A stretch of 64,000 nt of DNA from JALYXI01 sp963716685 (GTDB taxonomy: Bacteria; Acidobacteriota; Terriglobia; Bryobacterales; Bryobacteraceae): NCBI GenBank assembly GCA_963716685.1, contig CAVQTR010000006.1, forward strand, positions 124,001 through 188,000, written 5' to 3'. The notes under the pieces are model-generated. The model was not told where the DNA came from. It searched no databases and saw only the letters and a list, made by a program, of their open reading frames with translations. A program made the position numbers and the translations under genes. This document shows, one piece after another, positions 26,594-33,343 of this stretch. Within the stretch, counting starts at the first letter, position 1, and each line of letters opens with the position of its first letter.

Positions 26594-28226
26594 TTAGTAG
26601 TCCATGCCCTCGGGGCCGTGGCCGCCGGGTCCGCCCGCCGGAGCAGATTTCTTCTCCGGGATTTCGCAGATCATCGCTTCGGTCGTCAGCATCAGGCTGG
26701 CGATCGACGCGGCATTCTGCAGCGCGGTGCGGGTCACTTTGGTCGGATCGATAACGCCGGCCGCAACCAGGTCTTCGTACTGATCGGTGGAAGCGTTGTA
26801 GCCGAAGTTGGAGTTGTCGTTGGACCGCACCTTCTCCACCACAATCGCGCCTTCATGCCCGGAATTCAGCACGATCTGACGCAGGGGCTCTTCGCATGCC
26901 CGGCGGACAATGTCCAGACCGAACTGCTCGTCGCCTTCCAGCTTCTGTCCCTGCAGGGCCTTCGACGCCCGCAGCAGAGCAACGCCGCCGCCCGGGACAA
27001 TGCCTTCTTCCACAGCCGCGCGGGTTGCATGCAGAGCATCTTCCACACGGGCCTTCTTTTCCTTCATTTCGGTCTCGGTGGCCGCGCCAACCTTGATCAC
27101 CGCAACGCCGCCGGCCAGCTTCGCCAGACGTTCCTGCAGCTTCTCACGGTCGTAATCGGAGGTCGTGTCCTCGATCTGTGCGCGCAGCTGCTTGATGCGG
27201 CCTTCGATCGATTTCGCCGCGCCCGCGCCGTCCACGATGGTCGTGTTGTCCTTGTCGACAGTCACGCGCTTCGCCCGGCCCAGATCGTCCAGTTTCACGC
27301 CTTCCAGCTTGATGCCGGTCTCTTCGAAGATCGATTTGCCGTCGGTCAGGATGCCGATGTCTTCCAGCATCGCCTTGCGGCGATCGCCGAAGCCCGGAGC
27401 CTTCACCGCGCACGCGTTCAGGGTTCCGCGCAGCTTGTTGACCACCAGAGTCGCCAGCGCTTCGCCTTCCACTTCTTCCGCGATGATCAGGAGCGGCTTG
27501 CCGGAACGAGCAATCTGCTCGAGCAGCGGCAGCAGGTCCTTCATGTTGCTGATCTTCTTCTCGTGGATCAGGATGTACGGATCTTCGAGCACCACTTCCA
27601 TCCGCTCGGCATCGGTCACGAAGTACGGGGAGAGATAGCCGCGGTCGAACTGCATGCCTTCCACAGTCGAGAGCTCGGTGACCATGGTCTTCGACTCTTC
27701 AACCGTGATGACGCCATCCTTGCCGACCTTCTTCATCGCATCGGCAATGATGCCGCCGATGGTGTGGTCGCTGTTGGCCGAAATGGTGCCAACCTGCGCG
27801 ATCATGTCGCCCGAAACCGGCTTCGACATGCCCTGCACCGCGTCCACTGCGATTTCCACAGCCTTATCGATGCCGCGCTTCATGGCCATCGGGTTTGCGC
27901 CGGAGGTTACTGCCTTCACGCCTTCACGGAAAATCGCCTGCGCCAGAATGGTCGCGGTGGTGGTGCCGTCGCCGGCCACGTCGCGACGTCTTCGAGGCCA
28001 CTTCGCGCACCATCTGCGCGCCCATGTTCTCGAGCGGATCCTTCAGTTCGATTTCCTTCGCAACCGTCACGCCGTCTTTGGTGATGTTCGGGCCGCCGAA
28101 CTTTTTCTCGAGGACGACGTTGCGTCCCTTCGGTCCGAGCGTAACCTTCACCGCATCGGCAAGCTGGTTCACACCGCGCAGGATCGCCTGGCGGGATTGA
28201 TCCGCATAAATAATCTGTTTTGCCAT
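26594..28226 (-). CDS. groL: GroEL chaperonin, reading frame broken by one extra base
   Basis: Starts at ATG 28226 (MAKQIIYADQSRQAILRGVN) and ends in the Gly/Met-type tail GGPGGHGPEGMDY. Residues 1-81 are in one frame up to EVASKTS. The expected DVAGDGTTTAT continues only after skipping one base near 27983, where the minus strand reads TCG-C-GAC-GTG. With the base removed the protein is 543 residues, the normal GroEL length, with ATP-binding GDGTTT and all later segments intact. It forms the double-ring folding chamber with GroES, 24 bases upstream. Because the rest is undamaged and groL is normally essential, a sequencing or assembly insertion is most likely. Expression is probably HrcA/CIRCE controlled. 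Confidence 0.93.
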
Positions 28227-28250
28227 TTTCAGAATCTCCTTTAATTAGAA

Positions 28251-28568
28251 CTAGCTGGCCTTCTTGGCTGCTACGGGCTGCTTTTCCAGAATGCCGAGGA
28301 TCTCGTCCTCACGCATAATCATGTATTCTTCGCCGTCGAGCTTGATGTCGCTGCCGGAATACTTACCGAAGAGGATGCGGTCGCCCACCTGAACATCCAG
28401 CGGGACCAGCTTGCCATCTTCCAGACGCTTGCCCTTTCCAGTGGCCACTACTTCGCCTTCCTGGGGTTTTTCTTTGGCGGAATCGGGGATATACAGGCCG
28501 CCCTGCATCGCGGCGGTTTCTTCGATGCGTTTCACGACAACGCGGTCATACAACGGACGAATTTTCAT
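28251..28568 (-). CDS. groS: GroES co-chaperonin
   Basis: 105 residues, beginning MKIRPLYDRVVVKRIEE. The mobile loop (EETAAMQGGLYIPDSAKEKPQEG) and the roof strand pattern VGDRILFGKYSGSDIKLDGEEYMIMREDEILGIL are typical. It caps the GroEL ring. First gene of the groES-groL operon, 67 bases downstream of the CIRCE element. The Ala/Lys-rich tail (QPVAAKKAS) is slightly longer than in most homologues. Confidence 0.97.
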   Translation of the reverse strand: MKIRPLYDRVVVKRIEETAAMQGGLYIPDSAKEKPQEGEVVATGKGKRLEDGKLVPLDVQVGDRILFGKYSGSDIKLDGEEYMIMREDEILGILEKQPVAAKKAS

Positions 28569-28630
28569 AGTTTAAACTACCTCCAACAAGGACTTTGGGT
28601 TCGATTTGGAAACTGACTGTTCCGAGCACT

Positions 28631-28661
28631 ATTATTAGCACACGGACCCCGAGAGTGACAA
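28631..28661 (-). promoter_or_regulatory. CIRCE element overlapping the groES promoter
   Basis: Read on the minus strand, TTGTCACTC (28661-28653), a 9-base spacer and GTGTGCTAA (28643-28635) match the CIRCE consensus TTAGCACTC-N9-GAGTGCTAA at 15 of 18 positions. TTGTCA (28661-28656) and TAATAAT (28637-28631) also fit -35 and -10 boxes, so bound HrcA would cover the promoter. No hrcA gene is in the window. Confidence 0.85.
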
Positions 28662-28742
28662 GATCTTTTTGCAAACCGTTGAAAACAAATGATCGCACTC
28701 ACCACACATCACTGCGGCCGGCGCTCCGTTTTTGGCACCCCC

Positions 28743-28748
28743 TATAAT
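28743..28748 (+). promoter_or_regulatory. Perfect -10 box (TATAAT) before the TtcA-like gene
   Basis: TATAAT lies 6 bases before GTG 28755, the start favoured by homology. Transcription from this box would begin at or next to the start codon, giving a leaderless mRNA. I see no clear -35 box. Confidence 0.5.
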
Positions 28749-28754
28749 CTGGGT

Positions 28755-29516
28755 GTGCACCTCGAAAAAGCACTCCTGCGCAAAGTGGGCGAAGCGATCA
28801 AACGCTTCGGCATGATCCGCGAAGGCGACCGCATCGCCGTCGGCATCTCTGGCGGCAAGGATTCGCTGGCTCTCATGCAGGCGCTCCTTCTCCTGCAGCG
28901 CCGCTCGCCCGTGAAGTTCTCGCTCTGCGCCTTCACCATCGAGCAGGGCAAGTTCGTGCGGCCAGTCGAACCAGTCGGCCGGTTCCTGCAGGATCGCGGC
29001 GTCGAATGGGTGCACTACACCGACAACGCCTCCATCCGCCTCATCGACGAGCAGCCCGGGCACGGATGCGACATCTGCAGCCGTTATCGCCGCCGCGCGG
29101 TCTACGAAGTCGCGCGGGGTCTGAACGCCAATGTGATCGCGCTTGGTCACACTGCCGACGATTTCTGCGAATCGCTGCTGCGCAATGCCATGTACAACGG
29201 CCGCATCAGCGCGCTGCCCGCGGTCACCAGCTCGCGCAAAGACCACGTGCGCATCATCCGGCCGCTCGTTTACGTCAGCGAGGAAATCACTCGAGCCTAT
29301 TCGGAAAGCCTGGGCGTGGCGGTTGTGCCGTGCGTTTGCTCCTTCAAAACCGGCACCGTGCGCCGCGGCATCCGCGAAATCATGGAAGAACCCGGCGTCA
29401 AGGCAAGTCTGCTCTCCGCGATCGGCAACATTGATACCTCGCGCCTGCTCGATACGCGCTACTTCGACGCTGAAGAAGCCACCGACGATCCCGTTCCCGA
29501 GCTCGTTCAGCTGTGA
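28755..29516 (+). CDS. ttcA: TtcA-like tRNA thiolation / PP-loop ATPase
   Basis: 253 residues from GTG 28755 (HLEKALLRKVGEAIKRFGMI); an in-frame ATG at 28689 is possible but would place a perfect -10 box inside the gene. The PP-loop ATP-binding motif SGGKDS is at 32-37. The pair CDIC and a later Cys (VVPCVCSF) match the three Cys that hold the iron-sulfur cluster in TtcA, and GHTADDFCESLLRN matches the family motif. TtcA makes 2-thiocytidine at tRNA position 32. The assignment to TtcA as opposed to a related PP-loop subfamily is probable, not certain. Confidence 0.82.
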   Translation: MHLEKALLRKVGEAIKRFGMIREGDRIAVGISGGKDSLALMQALLLLQRRSPVKFSLCAFTIEQGKFVRPVEPVGRFLQDRGVEWVHYTDNASIRLIDEQPGHGCDICSRYRRRAVYEVARGLNANVIALGHTADDFCESLLRNAMYNGRISALPAVTSSRKDHVRIIRPLVYVSEEITRAYSESLGVAVVPCVCSFKTGTVRRGIREIMEEPGVKASLLSAIGNIDTSRLLDTRYFDAEEATDDPVPELVQL

Positions 29517-30055
29517 GAGTGCTCGATGTCGGCTGCGGGATCAGGAAGTATCCCGGCTCGATCGGGCTTGACCGCAATCCCGCCAGCAAAGCGGACGTTA
29601 TTGCCGATCTGGATCATTTTCCGTATCCCTTCGCCGACCGTTCCTTCGATGGACTCCGCGCCATCCACGTCATCGAGCACGTCGCCGACGTCATCCGGAC
29701 CATGGAAGAGTTTCACCGGTTGGTTCGTCCCGGCGGCCGTGTCCGCATCGAAACGCCCCATTACACTGATTTCAGTTCGTTCTGCGATCCCACGCACCGC
29801 AGCCATCTGAACAGCTTCTCGTTCCGCTACTTCGGCGAAAACCATGGCGGCTTCGGCTATTACACGAAGGCACGCTTCCGTGAGATTTCCGTCCACGTCC
29901 GGCTACTGGCATTCTGGCGATGGCTCGGCTTTCAGTTTCTGGTCAATCACTTCCCGCGGTTCCGGCGGTTCTGGGAACACTACCTGTGCTTCGTGGTGCG
30001 CGGGAAGGTGATGGAATTTGAGTTTGAGCCTCTCGCTTCTCGATCGGGTGCGTGA
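29513..30055 (+). CDS. Class I SAM-dependent methyltransferase (type 11-like)
   Basis: 180 residues from GTG 29513, overlapping the previous stop by 4 bases. SAM motif VLDVGCGIRKYPGSIGLDRN is at 3-22, FADRSFDGLRAIHVIEHV follows, and FHRLVRPGGRVRIETPHY is the motif III strand. The C-terminal region is aromatic-rich (FWRWLGFQFLVNHFPRFRRFWEHYL) and could contact a membrane or hydrophobic substrate. Position between a tRNA-thiolation gene and yraN suggests a housekeeping operon, but the substrate is unknown. Confidence 0.85.
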   Translation: MRVLDVGCGIRKYPGSIGLDRNPASKADVIADLDHFPYPFADRSFDGLRAIHVIEHVADVIRTMEEFHRLVRPGGRVRIETPHYTDFSSFCDPTHRSHLNSFSFRYFGENHGGFGYYTKARFREISVHVRLLAFWRWLGFQFLVNHFPRFRRFWEHYLCFVVRGKVMEFEFEPLASRSGA

Positions 30056-30437
30056 CGCGGTCCGCCGCCGACGCTGGACCACGGCGCGCGCCGAAGCCGT
30101 GCGCGGCGAAGATCTCGCCATGCGGTTTCTGGAGCGCCATCGCTATCTGATCGTCGCCCGCAATTACCGCCCGCGCGCCGGCTATGGCGAAGTGGACCTG
30201 ATCGGCTGGAGTAAAGGCCGCCTCGCCTTTATCGAAGTGAAGACGCGCTCGTCGGAGGACACCGGCGTCGCCGAGCGCGCGGTGGATCGGTCCAAGCGCG
30301 AACACCTCGAGCGCACCGCCCGCGAGTATGCCCGCCGTGTGAATGTGGAATACGATCAGGTCCGGTTCGATGTCGTGACCGTCGTGGGATCGAACCTCGA
30401 GCTCTTCGAAGGCGCCTTCGTTCCGACGCGCTACTGA
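30018..30437 (+). CDS. YraN/UPF0102 family nuclease-like protein
   Basis: 139 residues from TTG 30018, overlapping the methyltransferase by 38 bases; GTG 30048 is another possible start. The endonuclease-like core is clear: GEDLAMRFLERHRYLIVARNYRPRAGYGEVDLIGWSKGRLAFIEVKTRSS, with the D and ExK residues of the PD-(D/E)xK fold. The function of this widespread family is uncertain, though a role in DNA processing is often suggested; recA, dprA and topA are nearby. Its stop overlaps the end of the convergent VWFA gene by 7 bases. Confidence 0.87.
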   Translation: MSLSLSLLDRVRDAVRRRRWTTARAEAVRGEDLAMRFLERHRYLIVARNYRPRAGYGEVDLIGWSKGRLAFIEVKTRSSEDTGVAERAVDRSKREHLERTAREYARRVNVEYDQVRFDVVTVVGSNLELFEGAFVPTRY

Positions 30438-31384
30438 TTAGGCATCGCGTAGTAACCCTTGCGCGCCTGCACTTTCAGGTTCTTGTCGTCCAGCCGGAAT
30501 TCAATCTTGTGATAAGCGCCGTCTTTGCGGTCGTCCTTCGGCGTCCAGCCGATGGCGTACTGGCTGCGCATCTCGTTCTGCAGCTGGTTGAAGGCGTCTT
30601 CGAGCGTGTGGCCGCGGTCCACCTTGAACACGCGCCCGCCGGTTTCCTCCGACATCTGCTTCAGGTAGCCTTCACCGCCGCCGCCGAAGCTGAAGCCGCC
30701 GCGTCCCATGTAGGCGCGCGGATCCACATAGTAGATGCTGTAGATCACGGCATCCGATTTCTGGGCCGCTTCGATGGCCTGCTTGATGGTGTACGTGCTG
30801 CCCTGATCGACGCCGTCGGTGATTAGCACAATCACTTTCCGGCCGACTTCCTTCGCCAGGCGATCCGTCGCCGCCAGTGAAACCGCATCATACAAAACGG
30901 TTCCTTTGGGCGAACTAGCGGTCGGCACCGGTCCCGGACCAAGCCCGCTGAAGCCGGCATTCAGCTTCAGATGATTCAGGCCGTCCTGCAGCAGCCGCGG
31001 CGATCCGGTGATGTCCTGCAGCAGTTCGGAATCCGCGCCGAAGCTGATCAGGAAGGCGACGTCCTTCTTCTTCAGCACGGAGCGGAAGAAGTCGCTGGCC
31101 GCGCGGCGCTCGATCTCGATCAGGTTTTCCTGGCTGCCGCTCACGTCCACCAGCAGCCCGATGGTCAGCGGCAGGTCGGTGTCGCGGGTGAAGTATTTGA
31201 TGTCCTGGCTCTGCCCGTCCTCGAACAGGTGGAACGCCTCCTTTGGAAGCGTGTTGATCAGCGCACCCTTCTTGTCGTGGACCGAACACAGCGCCGTGAC
31301 GACGTTCACGTCGACTTTAATCGGCTCCGGAAGTTCCTGCGCCGCCGCCACCATTGCCAGCGCGGCCAAAGCAAATCTGGTCAT
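30431..31384 (-). CDS. Secreted VWFA-domain protein, acidobacterial type
   Basis: 317 residues from ATG 31384 with a short signal peptide (MTRFALAALAMVAAAQ). A longer in-frame extension to 31756 is only the antisense of recA and is discarded. The VWFA metal site is D80-V-S-G-S in LTIGLLVDVSGSQ, followed by ATDRLAKEVGRKVIVLITDGVDQGS. The C-terminal part (LKVQARKGYYAMPNQ) matches the acidobacterial VWFA-related family, which occurs in many copies per genome. Probably periplasmic or surface protein binding; role unknown. Confidence 0.9.
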   Translation of the reverse strand: MTRFALAALAMVAAAQELPEPIKVDVNVVTALCSVHDKKGALINTLPKEAFHLFEDGQSQDIKYFTRDTDLPLTIGLLVDVSGSQENLIEIERRAASDFFRSVLKKKDVAFLISFGADSELLQDITGSPRLLQDGLNHLKLNAGFSGLGPGPVPTASSPKGTVLYDAVSLAATDRLAKEVGRKVIVLITDGVDQGSTYTIKQAIEAAQKSDAVIYSIYYVDPRAYMGRGGFSFGGGGEGYLKQMSEETGGRVFKVDRGHTLEDAFNQLQNEMRSQYAIGWTPKDDRKDGAYHKIEFRLDDKNLKVQARKGYYAMPNQ

Positions 31385-31417
31385 ATTGATTATTGGTGAC
31401 GCACCCCATCTTATCTC

Positions 31418-31428
31418 TGTTTCAAACA
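31418..31428. promoter_or_regulatory. Palindrome between the VWFA gene and recA
   Basis: TGTTTCAAACA is an 11-base dyad (5-base arms, one central base), 62 bases before the recA start. It could be an SOS-type operator, but I know no established acidobacterial LexA box to compare it with. Confidence 0.3.
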
Positions 31429-31490
31429 TAGGGTTCTGAGAGCAAACCGTCCGTGCGCGCACTCCCCCTTTTCGGGAGGAGCAACAAGCT

Positions 31491-32555
31491 ATGGACGAGC
31501 GGGAAAAACGGAAAGCCATCGACCTCGCGCTGGCGCAAATGGACAAGCAGTTTGGCAAGGGGTCCGTACTGCGGCTGGGGTCGAGCACGGTCGTGCCCGT
31601 CCAGGTGATTTCCTCCGGATCGATATCGATCGATGCCGCCCTCGGCGTAGGCGGCTTTCCGCGCGGCCGCGTCGTTGAAATCTTCGGGCCGGAATCGTCC
31701 GGCAAAACCACCGTCACGCTGCAGGTGATCGCGCAGGCGCAGAAGTCAGGCGGCACAGCCGCGTTTATCGATGCCGAGCACGCGCTCGATCCCCTCTACG
31801 CCCGCAAACTGGGGGTGGACACCGACAACCTGCTCATCTCGCAGCCCGACCATGGCGAGCAGGCGCTCGAGATCGCCAACGCGCTGATCAACTCCGGCGC
31901 CGTCGATATCGTAGTGGTGGATTCGGTCGCCGCGCTGGTTCCAAAAGCCGAACTCGATGGCGAGATGGGAGACAGTCACATGGGTCTTCATGCGCGTTTG
32001 ATGTCGCAGGCATTGCGCAAACTGACCGCTGTGGTCTCGCGCACCAACACCTGTCTCGTATTCATCAATCAGGTGCGGGAGAAGATCGGCGTGATGTTCG
32101 GCAATCCCGAAACCACCACCGGGGGACGCGCGCTGAAGTTCTACTGCTCCGTCCGCATGGAGATCCGGCGGACCGGCCCGCTGAAGGATGGCGATGTGGT
32201 GATCGGCAATCGCACGCGCGTGAAAGTGGTGAAGAACAAGCTGGCGCCGCCGTTTCGCGAAGCTGAATTCGACATTCTCTATGGAGAAGGGACCTCGCGC
32301 GAGTCCGACCTGCTGGATACTGCTGTGGCGAGCAACATTGTGGAGAAGAGCGGCTCGTGGTTCAGCTACAAGGGTGAGCGGATTGGGCAGGGCCGGGAGA
32401 ATTCGCGTCAGTTCCTGAAGGGCCACCCCGAAGTGATGAGCCGCCTCGATTCGGAAATGCGCACGCTGCTGAAGTTGTCCGATAGAGTAGACGGCGCGGT
32501 GGTGGAAGCGGCGCTGCCGGTGAACGGTCAGCGGGACCTGCTGACTCGCGTTTGA
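31491..32555 (+). CDS. recA: RecA recombinase
   Basis: 354 residues, preceded by GGGAGGAG 9 bases upstream of ATG. Walker A GPESSGKT (66-73), AFIDAEHALDP, the L1 loop EMGDSHMGLHARLMSQALRK and the L2 region INQVREKIGVMFGNPETTTGG are all intact. It forms filaments on single-stranded DNA for homologous repair and triggers LexA cleavage. The C-terminal tail after 330 is short and not strongly acidic. The gene is divergent from the VWFA protein across 106 bases. Confidence 0.99.
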   Translation: MDEREKRKAIDLALAQMDKQFGKGSVLRLGSSTVVPVQVISSGSISIDAALGVGGFPRGRVVEIFGPESSGKTTVTLQVIAQAQKSGGTAAFIDAEHALDPLYARKLGVDTDNLLISQPDHGEQALEIANALINSGAVDIVVVDSVAALVPKAELDGEMGDSHMGLHARLMSQALRKLTAVVSRTNTCLVFINQVREKIGVMFGNPETTTGGRALKFYCSVRMEIRRTGPLKDGDVVIGNRTRVKVVKNKLAPPFREAEFDILYGEGTSRESDLLDTAVASNIVEKSGSWFSYKGERIGQGRENSRQFLKGHPEVMSRLDSEMRTLLKLSDRVDGAVVEAALPVNGQRDLLTRV

Positions 32556-32580
32556 GTTCGCCGAGTCCGCCAAAACTGTC

Positions 32581-32606
32581 AAAAAAGGCCGATTTTCAGG
32601 CTTTTT
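32581..32606 (+). terminator. Weak terminator-like hairpin after recA
   Basis: AAAAAGGCC and GGCTTTTT flank an 8-base loop and can pair with one bulged G, followed by pyrimidines. The stem is short, so this is a tentative call; a TATGAT -10-like box for the next gene follows at 32632-32637. Confidence 0.35.
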
Positions 32607-32716
32607 CCTTTACTTCCGGTTGCGCGTTCTCTATGATGAAAACGTTTTGATTACACCGGCTCTGTCGGGAACCGGGTTTCAACTCATATCATCGCCAGGG
32701 AATTTTAGGAGGCTGG

Positions 32717-33022
32717 ATGGCCAATCAACGCATGACGCAGACGCAACTCGTGAGATCGCTCGCCGAGCAATGCGAAGTACCCAACAAGACCGCACGGACG
32801 TTTCTGGATCACCTGTCCGCGCTTGCGGTAATGGAGGTAAAGAAGAACGGAGTATTCGTAATGCCCGGGCTGGGCAGGCTCGTACGAGTGGATCGGAAGG
32901 CGCGTCTGGGACGCAATCCCGCTACCGGCGAATCCATCAAGATCCCCGCGAAGAAAGTGGTGAAGTTCCGCGTGGCAAAGGCCGCGAAGGATGCCATCGT
33001 ACCGCCCAAGGTCAAGAAATAA
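32717..33022 (+). CDS. HU-like nucleoid DNA-binding protein
   Basis: 101 residues with AGGAGG 6 bases before ATG. N-terminal helices (MTQTQLVRSLAEQCEVPNKTARTFLDHLSALAV) and the basic arm region (GLGRLVRVDRKARLGRNPATGESIKIPAKKVVKFRVAKAAKDAI) match the HU/IHF fold, including the R-NPxTGE-xI-IPA motif at the arm tip. It probably bends and compacts DNA as a dimer. The tail is Lys-rich. An overlapping longer reading from 32620 in another frame has no such homology and is rejected. Confidence 0.93.
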   Translation: MANQRMTQTQLVRSLAEQCEVPNKTARTFLDHLSALAVMEVKKNGVFVMPGLGRLVRVDRKARLGRNPATGESIKIPAKKVVKFRVAKAAKDAIVPPKVKK

Positions 33023-33041
33023 TACCGGCCTGAAAAATCGA

Positions 33042-33074
33042 AAAGCCCCGCGCCTGAAAGGGCCGCGGGGCTTT
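33042..33074. terminator. Bidirectional terminator between HU-like gene and tatA
   Basis: AAAGCCCCGCG (33042-33052) and CGCGGGGCTTT (33064-33074) form a perfect 11-base stem with an 11-base loop. A/T runs on both sides let it serve the HU-like gene on the plus strand and the dprA-topA-tatA operon on the minus strand. Confidence 0.92.
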
Positions 33075-33118
33075 ATGATTTTGTGGGCCGCCCAACTTGC
33101 GGGAGGTGTTTGGAAGCC

Positions 33119-33313
33119 TTAAACCTGCTTCTTCTCTTCGACCTTTTCGTCTTCCTTCATGGTCGTTTTGAAATTCCGGATCCCCTCACCGAGGCCTTTC
33201 GCGAGTTCGGGAATTTTCTTGCCACCGAACAAAACCACGGCAACTACGATGATGATCAGGATTTCCGGTGTACCAAGACTGCCAATCAACAGCAATGCGG
33301 CGGGTGAACACAT
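33119..33313 (-). CDS. tatA: TatA/TatE-type twin-arginine translocase subunit
   Basis: 64 residues. One N-terminal membrane helix (LLLIGSLGTPEILIIIVVAVVLFGGKKIPEL) is followed by the amphipathic helix GKKIPELAKGLGEGIRNFK and a charged Lys/Glu tail, the standard TatA layout. TatA oligomers form the pore-like part of the Tat export system. This fits the many Tat-like leaders in the window (DUF1552, sulfatase, GH51, amidase). TatC is not here. It is 30 bases downstream of topA, probably in one operon with it. Confidence 0.95.
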   Translation of the reverse strand: MCSPAALLLIGSLGTPEILIIIVVAVVLFGGKKIPELAKGLGEGIRNFKTTMKEDEKVEEKKQV

Positions 33314-33343
33314 GGGGAACTCCTCAATGCCGATTGTATCAGG

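Noticed and set aside
27976..27990. Programmed frameshift in groL
   Set aside because: No slippery heptamer or downstream structure is apparent, and GroEL is not known to use one.
26435..28084. A 549-codon open reading on the plus strand
   Set aside because: Antisense to groL; the product is His/Arg-rich with no domain, typical of a GC-rich shadow frame.
31385..31756. N-terminal extension of the VWFA protein
   Set aside because: It covers the start of recA in antisense and hides the signal peptide that begins at ATG 31384.
32620..33033. A 137-codon reading overlapping the HU-like gene
   Set aside because: A different frame; the HU-like gene has a good ribosome-binding site and the HU arm motif.
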